This document shows, piece after piece, positions 1 through 8,420 of a DNA stretch of 33,726 bases. A program made the translations under genes and the position numbers. The stretch is from Candidatus Bathyarchaeota archaeon RBG_16_48_13 (lineage in GTDB: Archaea; Thermoproteota; Bathyarchaeia; RBG-16-48-13): assembly GCA_001775995.1 (NCBI GenBank), contig MEZH01000007.1:9725-43450 (forward strand), written 5' to 3'. Position 1 is the first letter of the stretch, and every line of letters starts with the position of its first letter. The notes beneath the pieces are model-generated. The model had not been told where the DNA came from. It worked only from the letters and a program-made list of their open reading frames with translations, and made no database searches.

Positions 1-842
1 ATCTCGTCGATGAAGATTATGCCTGGTGCGTTCTGCTGTGCCTGCTGGAAGATCTCCCTCAGCCTGGCCTCGGATTCGCCGTAGAACTTGCTCATGATCT
101 CCGGGCCGTTGATGGAATAGAAGTTTGCATCCGATTCGTTGGCCACCGCCCTGGCGAGCAGCGTCTTCCCGCAGCCTGGCGGGCCGTGAAGCAAGACCCC
201 CTTCGGGGGCTCGATGCCAAGCCTCTGGAAGAGTTCCGGGTGGCGCAACGGTAACTCAACCATCTCCCTGATCCTCCGGATCTCACCTTCCAGGCCGCCT
301 ATGTCTTCGTAGGTCGTCCTTGGGATACCCTTCTTCTCGGGAGCGGGCTCGCTCAGGACCTGAAGGGATGTCTCGGACATGATCTTGACGATGCCGTGAG
401 GCTTGGTCTTGGAGACGATGAATGGGATGGCGCTCCCCAGGATCGTGATGGAGGCGGTATCACCCTCCACGAAGGACATCTCCATGATCCTGCTCTTGAC
501 GAAGTTGTTGAAGTCTTCGTCGACGTTGAGCCTCAGGTCGATCGGCGCCAAAATGACCGATTGTGCGCTCTTTACATCACCCCGCCTCACGACGACGATT
601 TCGTTGAGGGCGACGCCGGCGTTCTTCCTGATCAGGCCATCCATCCTTATGATGCCCTGGTTCTGGTCCTCCGGATAGGCAGGCCACGCAACAGAAGCCG
701 TGGTCCTCTTCCCCACGACCTCCACGACGTCGCCAGCGGAAATGCCCAACAGCTGCATGTTCTCGCTGTCTATTCGCACCTTGCCTCTCATGACGTCTCT
801 CTGCTTGGCCTCAGCGACCCTCAACTGAATCTCTTTATTCAA
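1..842 (-). CDS. CDC48/VCP-like AAA+ ATPase, N-terminal part (truncated by window edge)
   Basis: Minus-strand reading from TTG at 842: MNKEIQLRVAEAKQRDVMRGKVRIDSENMQLLGISAGDVVEVVGKR...RTTYEDIGGLEGEIRRIREMVELPLRHPELFQRLGIEPPKGVLLHGPPGCGKTLLARAVANESDANFYSINGPEIMSKFYGESEARLREIFQQAQQNAPGIIFIDE. Double-psi barrel N-domain plus Walker A and B. Missing from the ORF track because it runs off the edge. Confidence 0.95.
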   Translation of the reverse strand, partial: MNKEIQLRVAEAKQRDVMRGKVRIDSENMQLLGISAGDVVEVVGKRTTASVAWPAYPEDQNQGIIRMDGLIRKNAGVALNEIVVVRRGDVKSAQSVILAPIDLRLNVDEDFNNFVKSRIMEMSFVEGDTASITILGSAIPFIVSKTKPHGIVKIMSETSLQVLSEPAPEKKGIPRTTYEDIGGLEGEIRRIREMVELPLRHPELFQRLGIEPPKGVLLHGPPGCGKTLLARAVANESDANFYSINGPEIMSKFYGESEARLREIFQQAQQNAPGIIFIDE

Positions 843-1151
843 ACGCTTTTTTCCTCCGACCAAAAACGGCTAAATGAACTGCACGTGAACTGAAGCGGTA
901 CCACCGCGACAAACAGCCCCCCGCGCCATGGGGAGCTAGTTAAAAGAGTTGATTTGGGATATTTAAGCGTTAATTTGGGACAGCTTTCCATGTGCCGGAC
1001 ACGAAGAATCATAGTTTCCATGCGGATAGTCTATTCTTTATTCTCTTCTCTTTCAGAAATTTGAGTTGTCTGTAATAGATTTGGACAGACACGGACGGTT
1101 AGACACTCTGAGATACGGACACAGGAACAAAGGGAGCGAGACATTCACACA

Positions 1152-1187
1152 GTGGGTTTGGGGATTAAAATTAAATCCCAAACTCAC
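1152..1187. repeat. Near-perfect inverted repeat in a long intergenic region
   Basis: GTGGGTTTGGGGATTAAAATTAAATCCCAAACTCAC; the outer 12 positions pair if two G-U pairs are allowed. Confidence 0.6.
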
Positions 1188-1301
1188 ACACTTACTCCTC
1201 TTTTCTCTCTCTTCTTACACCCACAACACACAGCACACTACCTAGGACTTTATATCACAACACACATCTCAGAAATACAATTCTCAAGATGCTGTGAAGG
1301 T

Positions 1302-1309
1302 CTTTTATA
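1302..1309 (+). promoter_or_regulatory. Possible TATA box for the oxidoreductase at 1349
   Basis: CTTTTATA about 40 nt upstream of the ATG, a typical archaeal spacing for a short leader. Confidence 0.3.
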
Positions 1310-1348
1310 GTTCGCACGTGCCCATAAAAGCCTGGCGAATGAAGCATT

Positions 1349-2637
1349 ATGGCAGTGAACAACGTCGTTTGCGGGGCCGGGATAGCCGGGTTAACGGCTG
1401 GCATAGACCTTGCTACTAGAGGAAGAAATGTCACAATTTTGGAGAAAGAGAATGTTGTTGGAGGTCATGCCTCTTCCCACAGATTGCCAAATGGTTTTGT
1501 TCACGATATGGGCCTTCACGTGATAATCCCAGATGCAGTTCCCCTTTACGAAATGGTCAAGGCAGCGGGAATAGAGAGTAGCCTGATTCGTTTTGACATG
1601 CAATTCGGATTCCTGAAGGATGGACAAGTTAACGCCTTTTCGCCAAACCCCTTGTCCATGACGAAGTTTAGACTCCTCGGCTTAAGGGACAAGATCAGAT
1701 TTGGGAAGCTCATGATGGGAATAAACTCCATTTCCGAGGGAGAGTTTTCTAATGCGACGGCGGCAGAGTTCGTGACGGACAAAATAAGCAGAAAAGCTCT
1801 TGAATCCTTCTTTGAGCCTCTACTAACTCGTCTGTCAGCTGTTCCTCCAGAGGCTCTGTCGGCGACATTCTTCATAGACTTCCTCAAACTTCTTGGGCAA
1901 GTAAGAAACTTCAAATCTTGTATTCCCAAGACGGGAATCGGAGAACTGGCGGAGGGCTTAGCCTCTCATCTAGAATCCGTAGGGGCTGCGTTAGAACCTG
2001 CTCAGAAGTGAAGGAAATTCGAGTAACCGGAGAACAGGTTGACGGTGTTGTATATGTTGAAGAGGGTGAGGAGAAGGAGATTAAGGCTTCAAATGTGATT
2101 TCGACAATGCCCCTGAAGGACCTTCCAAAGGTCGTTGATCTGCCAAAGCAATACGAAGAGAAGTTAAGGGGAATAGATTACACAGAGTTTATGATTGTCT
2201 ACTTCGGTCTAGACAGTAGATTGTCAAAATATGATATGGAAGTCATGATCCCGAGAAAAGAGGGCTTCTGCTTCAACTCTTTTGTGGAGGTCAGCAACAT
2301 CACTAGAGAAGTGGCGCCAGAGGGAAAGAGCCTCTTCAGCGTAATTACCACACCATGTACGATCGGGAAACGAGCTGACGATGAAAAGGTACTGGACGCC
2401 ATCACAGGAGATCTGAATAAACTGTTCCCCGAATTTGAGCGAAAGGTCCTTTGGAGAAAGACGATTAGACACCCTTGTATCGCCGTTAATAAGGAGTATA
2501 TTGCGCTAAAACCTTCGTTCGTCACTCCAATAAAAGGGCTTTACTTGGCTGGTGCCCAAATGTTCCCGCTGCAAGACATGGTAACAGCTGTAGTCAGCGG
2601 TCACACAGTATCAGACATGATTATTGGAACAAAATAG
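1349..2637 (+). pseudogene. FAD-dependent amine oxidase/phytoene desaturase-like oxidoreductase, frameshifted near 1985-1995
   Basis: ORF 1349..2011 has the Rossmann motif GAGIAGLTAGIDLATRGRNVTILEKENVVGGHASS. ORF 1918..2637 carries the rest, ending LKPSFVTPIKGLYLAGAQMFPLQDMVTAVVSGHTVSDMI. Translations join smoothly if one base is added at GCTGCG^TTAGAACC (GELAEGLASHLESVGAA|VRTCSEVKEIRV). Confidence 0.8.
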
Positions 2638-2683
2638 TTGCGCTCGCTGCGATACCGTCTTCTTGTCGTTGTTCGCTGTGCGG

Positions 2684-2698
2684 CGCGCGACTCGCGCG
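2684..2698. repeat. Perfect 15-bp palindrome CGCGCGA-C-TCGCGCG
   Basis: Direct reading just downstream of the oxidoreductase stop. Confidence 0.7.
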
Positions 2699-2774
2699 TC
2701 TTGTGTGAGATGTGTCATAAGGCATGGAATGAGGGAAAAAGGTAGAGAAAAGGTTTCGAATTGAGGATCCTTTC

Positions 2775-3062
2775 TCATCGTAGACTACTTTGCCAAAAGC
2801 GAAGGAATTCATCCAAGGTGGAAACTGGGTCAACGGTCACTTTTCCATATTTCGATAGACTCTCGAATATCCTGCGAAGTTCCACGTGGGGGTCTTCTAC
2901 ATTTACCACAAGAACTGAAAACCTTCTTGTTGTGGAGAAATAGGATGCTTCGGGTTTCATCTGGGCAAACATTTCCTTCATTGTTTTCAACATCTCTTCT
3001 GGTTTCGCCGTTAAACCGCTGGAAATCTCTGTAGGGGTTTCAAGACTTATCAAATATTTCAT
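2775..3062 (-). CDS. Small conserved hypothetical protein, DUF3303-like
   Basis: 95 aa, MKYLISLETPTEISSGLTAKPEEMLKTMKEMFAQMKPEASYFSTTRRFSVLVVNVEDPHVELRRIFESLSKYGKVTVDPV; plausible alpha/beta dimeric-barrel-like pattern. Confidence 0.6.
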   Translation of the reverse strand: MKYLISLETPTEISSGLTAKPEEMLKTMKEMFAQMKPEASYFSTTRRFSVLVVNVEDPHVELRRIFESLSKYGKVTVDPVSTLDEFLRFWQSSLR

Positions 3063-3209
3063 TTCTTCAACCTCCAGTGCCTTAGGCGTTGAACAGGCTA
3101 ATAGACAACTATGGATTGTCAGCTATAGTATTGAATTGCATGTAGTGGTGCGCATACTTCTTCCCAGATCAGTTTGCGAAGCATCGTTAGGTTTGGGACA
3201 GAATTAATC

Positions 3210-3256
3210 CAACCCCAAATCTCTCTCGTCTTGCCGTGAGCTCTTGTTTGGGGTTG
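3210..3256. repeat. Perfect 10-bp inverted repeat CAACCCCAAA...TTTGGGGTTG with 27-nt loop
   Basis: Direct reading; arms at 3210-3219 and 3247-3256. Confidence 0.65.
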
Positions 3257-3404
3257 TAAGATAGTCCTAGGTCCCTTGAAGCATTCGCTACGGCAGAAAC
3301 CGGCCCTTCATCGCTTCTTGGTCTACACCTTTAGTACTAATTGTGTATTATAGTGCGAACGCAAAGACTGAGAAGAATAATGTCAGTTATGCGAGCGCGA
3401 GGGC

Positions 3405-4400
3405 TCAGCCGCTCAGCGGCTTCGTCTTGAGCAGCTCCCTGTTGACCAGCGATGGCGGAATCCTGCCCCGGAGCGCGGCCATCATGTTCTCCACTGCCAA
3501 GTCGCCCATCGCGATCCGCGTATCCCGGGACGCGCTCCCGATGTGTGGGACCAGGACAACGTTGTCCAACCTGAGCAGCGGGTTCTCCTGGTCGATGGGT
3601 TCGCTCTCGAACACGTCCAGACCGGCGCCTGCGATCCTCCTCTCATTCAGAGCCCTATAGAGCGCCATCTCATCGACGACCGGCCCCCTGGAGGTGTTGA
3701 CGATGATCGCCGACCTCTTCATCTGGTTCAGTTCTCTCTCCCCAATGAAGTGATGAGTGGAAGGCATCAACGGCACATGGACGGAAACGAAGTCAGATTC
3801 CTTCAGAACCCGCTTTAAGTCGGCGTACTCGATGCCAAGCTCCTTCTCGGCCTTCTCGTTCCGGAAGACGTCGCTGTAGAGGACTTTCATCCTGAAGCCC
3901 TGCGCCCTTCTGGCAACGGCTGCGCCGATCCTGCCCATCCCGAGGATGCCGAGCACCCTTCCGTGGACGTCCGTTCCTACCAACAGGCTTGGGGACCAGC
4001 TCTCCCACCTGCCATCTCGCAGGTATCTCTCGGCCTCCGTCAACCGTCGGGCCGTCGCCAGGATGAGGGCCCAAGCCAGATCGGCCGTCGTTTCGGTCAA
4101 TACGTCCGGCGTGTTCGTGACCATGATACCGCGCTTGGTCGCGGCCTCGACATCAATGTTGTCGTAGCCCACCGCATGGTTGCTTATGACCTTCAGGCGA
4201 CCACTCGCATCCATTAGCTCCCCGTCAACACGATCGTATGGAAGGGAGATCAACCCATCGCAATCCTTGACGCCCTCCAGGATTTCTTCCATAGTCATGG
4301 GACGATCCTCGCGGTTCAGCCTTACCTCGGCGATCTTCTCGAGGCGATCAAGGGAGTTGCCGAGTGGCTGCCTCGTCACCAAAACCCTGAATCTCTTCAT
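3405..4400 (-). CDS. D-isomer-specific 2-hydroxyacid dehydrogenase (glyoxylate/hydroxypyruvate reductase type)
   Basis: VHGRVLGILGMGRIGAAVARRAQGFRMKVLYSD (NAD-binding) and SAIIVNTSRGPVVDEMALYRAL...AGLDVFESEP signatures. Confidence 0.93.
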   Translation of the reverse strand: MKRFRVLVTRQPLGNSLDRLEKIAEVRLNREDRPMTMEEILEGVKDCDGLISLPYDRVDGELMDASGRLKVISNHAVGYDNIDVEAATKRGIMVTNTPDVLTETTADLAWALILATARRLTEAERYLRDGRWESWSPSLLVGTDVHGRVLGILGMGRIGAAVARRAQGFRMKVLYSDVFRNEKAEKELGIEYADLKRVLKESDFVSVHVPLMPSTHHFIGERELNQMKRSAIIVNTSRGPVVDEMALYRALNERRIAGAGLDVFESEPIDQENPLLRLDNVVLVPHIGSASRDTRIAMGDLAVENMMAALRGRIPPSLVNRELLKTKPLSG

Positions 4401-4526
4401 ATAACCCACCGTTCAAGGCAGACTGCATTCAAGATTATGCAGATTTTTGGATATATATCTTTAAGAGAAGAAAAAAACAGCATGATTCCCTTCCAAAAAC
4501 GAGAAATGGAGATTCACTGAGCGCGA

Positions 4527-4796
4527 TCAGGCCCTTCGAACCATGAGGACCTCGGACTGGCTGATTCCCTCAACGGTCTTCAGCCTCTCCTCAACCTCGT
4601 CCATCAGACCTTCCTGATCCTCTGGGAAGACTATGTGCGCAATCAGCGCAACTAGACCGAAGGCGATGGGTTCCTCGTCAAACCTATAGACAGAGGCGTA
4701 TCCCGGGAGGGCTTTCTTAACCCTCTCCTTGATTATGTCCAGGTTCAGGGAGGGATCTTCTGGGAAAAGCTTAACGGAAAAGACGATTCTGCCCAA
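4527..4796 (-). CDS. ef1b: Elongation factor 1-beta
   Basis: 89 aa, KERVKKALPGYASVYRFDEEPIAFGLVALIAHIVFPEDQEG-MDEVEERLKTVEGISQSEVLMVRR matches the archaeal EF-1beta pattern. Confidence 0.92.
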   Translation of the reverse strand: MGRIVFSVKLFPEDPSLNLDIIKERVKKALPGYASVYRFDEEPIAFGLVALIAHIVFPEDQEGLMDEVEERLKTVEGISQSEVLMVRRA

Positions 4797-4810
4797 AACA
4801 GTTCACCTGA

Positions 4811-4972
4811 CTAAGGACCCGTGAAACCGCAGCTTGGGCATTTGTAGTTTCGTCCGAACTTGCGGCACTTGGGGCATCGCCATATGACTACTTTGTGGCA
4901 GCTCGGGCATGGGAACTTGACAGCGCCTTCCCCAGGAACTATCATCTTTCCGCACCAGTTGCAGCTAGGCAC
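4811..4972 (-). CDS. Small zinc-ribbon protein (DUF1610/HVO_2753-like)
   Basis: Below the ORF-track cutoff. 53 aa from GTG: MPSCNWCGKMIVPGEGAVKFPCPSCHKVVIWRCPKCRKFGRNYKCPSCGFTGP; four CxxC knuckles; GAGG Shine-Dalgarno-like motif upstream. Confidence 0.88.
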   Translation of the reverse strand: MPSCNWCGKMIVPGEGAVKFPCPSCHKVVIWRCPKCRKFGRNYKCPSCGFTGP

Positions 4973-4989
4973 TATGATTCCTCACGAAG

Positions 4990-5010
4990 GTTTCTAAAAC
5001 CGCTAGAAAC
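4990..5010. repeat. Inverted repeat GTTTCTA-7nt-TAGAAAC upstream of the zinc-ribbon gene
   Basis: Perfect 7-bp arms between a TATATATA-like element and the start codon. Confidence 0.5.
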
Positions 5011-5119
5011 GAATACCCTACATTCCTATATATAAATCATTTTAAACTCCTCGAAACCATTAGAAATAGGAAATCTTGTGATCAATCCTCCAAAAACCAT
5101 GCAAAGGAAAGGCTAAAGT

Positions 5120-6325
5120 TTGAACACAGACGTCCTAGTCATCGGCGGAGGACCCTGCGGATCATACGCCGCTATGACGGCAGCCAGTCTTGGCTCCAGG
5201 GTCGCCGTGTGCGAGGAACACCGAGAGGTGGGGGTCCCGAAACACTGCGCGGGACACATAAGCGTGTCGGGATTCGGCAGACTCAACCTTGCTCCTCCGC
5301 CTGAGTCAATAGAGAACGAAATCATGGGCGCCCACATCTACTCGCCGGCCGGCAGGGAATTCTCCCTAAGGTTGGAACGGCCCGTGACCTATGTCATAAA
5401 CAGGGAGCTCTTCGACAGACATCTGATGGAGACGGCCAAGAAATCAGGGGTCGAATACTTCTTCGGCACCAAGGTGCGATCTCTTTCAACTCAAGGAAAC
5501 AGCGGCAGATGCGTCGTTGAACATGAAGGGGGAGCAGATTCATTCAGCTCCAAAATGGTAATTGACGCCGAGGGTTCGTCGGCCAATCTTCTGAGAAGAG
5601 CTGATCTGCCGGTTCCAGATCCCGCGAACATGGTAAGCGCAGCCCAAGTAGAGGCTGATGGAGCTGAGATCGAGAGCGACGATATGGTCGAGGTCTACCT
5701 GACCAAGAAGTACGCACCTGGGCTGTTCGCCTGGATCATCCCGAAGAGGGATGGCACCTCCAAGATCGGCCTGGCGACCAACACGGGAAACCCCTCCCAG
5801 AAGCTCAAGGATTTCATGAAGGAGCATCCGGTGGCATCGAAGAAGCTGAGGAGCGTCGCGCTCTCGAAGCCGTCAATTCATCTGATACCGCTGGGTGGCG
5901 TCATGCGGAAGATTCACCACCCGGGGTTGCTTGTCGTGGGCGACGCCGCGTCTCAGGTCAAGCCCACCACCGGGGGCGGGGTCATCTTTGGCCTTACGTG
6001 CGCCAGAATCGCGGGCGAGGTGGCCCACGAGGCTTTATCCAAGGGGGACTTCTCGGAACGATTGCTCTCGTCGTATCAGTCCAAGTGCGAAGAGGCGATA
6101 GGCTTCGATCTGAGCGCCATGCGGAAGATCCGGAGGAGGATGGACAAGATGAGCGACGAAAAGATGGACAAGATATTCGGGATATGGAACAAGTTTGGCG
6201 TGACCAGAGCCCTTGAGAAGGCAGGGGACCTCGACTACCAGGGACGAAGCCTGCTGAAGGTTGCGGGGAGCCCAAAAGCTTTAATGGGGTTGGCTTATTC
6301 CTTCCTCTGGGCACTGTTCCCGTAG
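5120..6325 (+). CDS. Geranylgeranyl reductase family protein (digeranylgeranylglycerophospholipid reductase type)
   Basis: DVLVIGGGPCGSYAAMTAASLGSRVAVCEEHREVGVPKHCAGHIS...VGDAASQVKPTTGGGVIFGLTCARIAGEVA. Confidence 0.92.
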   Translation: MNTDVLVIGGGPCGSYAAMTAASLGSRVAVCEEHREVGVPKHCAGHISVSGFGRLNLAPPPESIENEIMGAHIYSPAGREFSLRLERPVTYVINRELFDRHLMETAKKSGVEYFFGTKVRSLSTQGNSGRCVVEHEGGADSFSSKMVIDAEGSSANLLRRADLPVPDPANMVSAAQVEADGAEIESDDMVEVYLTKKYAPGLFAWIIPKRDGTSKIGLATNTGNPSQKLKDFMKEHPVASKKLRSVALSKPSIHLIPLGGVMRKIHHPGLLVVGDAASQVKPTTGGGVIFGLTCARIAGEVAHEALSKGDFSERLLSSYQSKCEEAIGFDLSAMRKIRRRMDKMSDEKMDKIFGIWNKFGVTRALEKAGDLDYQGRSLLKVAGSPKALMGLAYSFLWALFP

Positions 6326-6356
6326 AACGGTCATCATTTTCTCAGGAGAGCGCATC

Positions 6357-6722
6357 ATGGAATCGGACTTCGATTATACCCAGAACATAGTCGTCCGGAC
6401 GGACATCAAGATCTCAAAGGGGAAACTAAGCGTCCAGATAGCACACGCCGCCGTGTCAGCCGCGGAAGCGGCCAGAAACACCCACCGGGAATGGTGGTCG
6501 AACTGGCTCAGCGAGGGTCAGCGAAAGGTCGCGCTGAAGGTGGACCACCTGGAGGATCTCGGAAGGCTGAAGGCCGAGGCGGACAGGCTCTCCCTGCCAG
6601 TCGCGCTAATAGAGGACAGAGGGCTAACTGAACTGCCCCCGGGGACGGTTACGTGCTTGGGCATCGGACCTGCCCCAACTGGACTCGTAGACAAAGTGAC
6701 CAAGAAGCTGCAGCTGCTTTAG
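6357..6722 (+). CDS. pth2: Peptidyl-tRNA hydrolase, Pth2 family
   Basis: QNIVVRTDIKISKGKLSVQIAHAAVSAAEAA...LPVALIEDRGLTELPPGTVTCLGIGPAPTGLVDKVTKKLQLL. Confidence 0.96.
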   Translation: MESDFDYTQNIVVRTDIKISKGKLSVQIAHAAVSAAEAARNTHREWWSNWLSEGQRKVALKVDHLEDLGRLKAEADRLSLPVALIEDRGLTELPPGTVTCLGIGPAPTGLVDKVTKKLQLL

Positions 6723-6735
6723 GACGCCTAATCCG

Positions 6736-8094
6736 ATGTCGGTCCCTGAGATTGAGAAGAAGATAGGAATAAGCGTCTATTCCACCAGCACGCCCGGAAT
6801 CGGCGGCACGATCAAGGAGTACCCCGAAGATTTCCAGGTTGAGGAGATCCTCAAAGACGGCTCCATGGCGACCCTTCATCCCACCGCGCCTCAGAAGGTG
6901 AGCGGCAGGGGCAAGTTCATGACATGCATCCTCGTCAAGAACGGGTGGGACACCCTGCTAGTGATGAGGGAGATCGCGAACGGCCTTAGGATCCACCAGA
7001 GGCGGCTGTCTGTCTGTGGAATAAAGGACACACGCGCCATAACGTCGCAATTCATAAGCATAAAGAAAGTCCCGCCGAGCCATCTCCTGAAACTCAAGAT
7101 CCCGAGGATGGAGATCTACCCACAATCCTTCTCCAGGGATCCAATGAAGCCGGACCTCCTCCTGGGGAACCGATTCAGGATAAGGATAAGAGGGATCGAG
7201 GGAACGCCCGAAGACATCCTGAGAACGGCTAGTTCAACCCTCCGCGAGGTCGAAGCACATGGTGGGCTACCTAACTTCTTCGGGCACCAAAGATTCGGGA
7301 CGGTCCGGCCGGTCACCCACCTGGTGGGCAAGTCTATGGTGAAGGGCGATTTCAAAGCCGCTGTGATGACTTTTCTCACACTCTACTCCGAGCACGAGAG
7401 CCCGCAGGCTAGGGAGGCACGCCGTAACCTCTGCGAGGGGGGAGACCTTCAGAGAGCGCTACAGGAGCTCCCCCGAGGGCTGACATACGAGAGGATCATG
7501 ACAGAGCACCTGATCGAGAAAGAGGGAGATTTTGTGGGCGCCCTGAGAAGCCTCTCAGCGAAGTTCCTGAGGCTGCTGGTCCAAGCTTACCAATCATACC
7601 TCTTCAACCTGGCACTGACCAAAAGGATCGAGAGCGGGCATCCCCTCAACCAGGCGCTCCCCGGCGACTTTGTCGAAGCGCTGGACTCCCAAGGATTACG
7701 ATCCGGCGAGGTACAGAAGGCTGACGAGACGAACCTGCCCGAACTGAATAGGGGGATTCTGGGCGGAACGAGGGAGCTTGCACTACCCACCATCGGCTAC
7801 AACACAACATTGTCGGACGGAAAGGGCGCGGACATCGAGAGATCGGTGCTGGAGGCCGAAGGGGTTGAGCCAAAGGAATTCTACTTGAAGGAAATGGTTG
7901 ACGTCAGCTCTCCCGGAAGTTATAGACCGGCTTTGGTGAGGCCCATGGACGTGCAGCCACCTCACGTGGAGCCAGAGGAAAGCTTGGGAAGATCCTCGCT
8001 GATCCTGGCTTTCCGCCTCATGAAGGGGTCCTATGCCACCCTGCTGTTAAGGGAGATCATGAAGAGCAGTGACCCCATATCGGCAAACTTCTAA
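6736..8094 (+). CDS. truD: tRNA pseudouridine synthase D (TruD)
   Basis: CGIKDTRAITSQFISI and NFFGHQRFGTVRPVTHLVGKSMVKGDF motifs; directly after pth2. Confidence 0.95.
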   Translation: MSVPEIEKKIGISVYSTSTPGIGGTIKEYPEDFQVEEILKDGSMATLHPTAPQKVSGRGKFMTCILVKNGWDTLLVMREIANGLRIHQRRLSVCGIKDTRAITSQFISIKKVPPSHLLKLKIPRMEIYPQSFSRDPMKPDLLLGNRFRIRIRGIEGTPEDILRTASSTLREVEAHGGLPNFFGHQRFGTVRPVTHLVGKSMVKGDFKAAVMTFLTLYSEHESPQAREARRNLCEGGDLQRALQELPRGLTYERIMTEHLIEKEGDFVGALRSLSAKFLRLLVQAYQSYLFNLALTKRIESGHPLNQALPGDFVEALDSQGLRSGEVQKADETNLPELNRGILGGTRELALPTIGYNTTLSDGKGADIERSVLEAEGVEPKEFYLKEMVDVSSPGSYRPALVRPMDVQPPHVEPEESLGRSSLILAFRLMKGSYATLLLREIMKSSDPISANF

Positions 8095-8267
8095 CCTGAT
8101 GCATCGTAGGTCAGATGAATCGGCGAGATGCTCCTGAGCGGAATCAAGGTCGCCGAAATAGTGAAACAGAAGCTCAAGCCAAACAGGAAGTGAGTTTTCC
8201 CTCCCTTTTTTGATGGGATACAGTTTTATCCTGTCTGAGTCCATGAAGCCCCTAAGAGGGCTACCCA

Positions 8268-8414
8268 TTGCGGTTAGTTTCAGTGAAGCTTCCAGAGGGG
8301 CTCATTAGGGGATTGGACGAATTGGTGGAAAAAGGCATGTACCCTAGCAGGAGCGCTGCCGTGAGGACAGCGGTCAGGGATATGCTCAAGAGCGAGCTCT
8401 GGCGGAGCGAATAG
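8268..8414 (+). CDS. Small ribbon-helix-helix DNA-binding protein
   Basis: Below the ORF-track cutoff. 48 aa from TTG: MRLVSVKLPEGLIRGLDELVEKGMYPSRSAAVRTAVRDMLKSELWRSE; classic RHH pattern. Confidence 0.85.
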   Translation: MRLVSVKLPEGLIRGLDELVEKGMYPSRSAAVRTAVRDMLKSELWRSE

Positions 8415-8420
8415 CCGCCT

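Noticed and set aside
396-893. Plus-strand ORF of 165 aa and its neighbours
   Set aside because: Antisense to the clear CDC48 reading frame; composition looks like shadow translation.
3343-3660. Plus-strand ORF of 105 aa
   Set aside because: Mostly antisense to the D-2-hydroxyacid dehydrogenase.
8127-8192. 21-codon ORF MLLSGIKVAEIVKQKLKPNRK between truD and the RHH gene
   Set aside because: Too short and no clear ribosome-binding site; cannot be supported without conservation.
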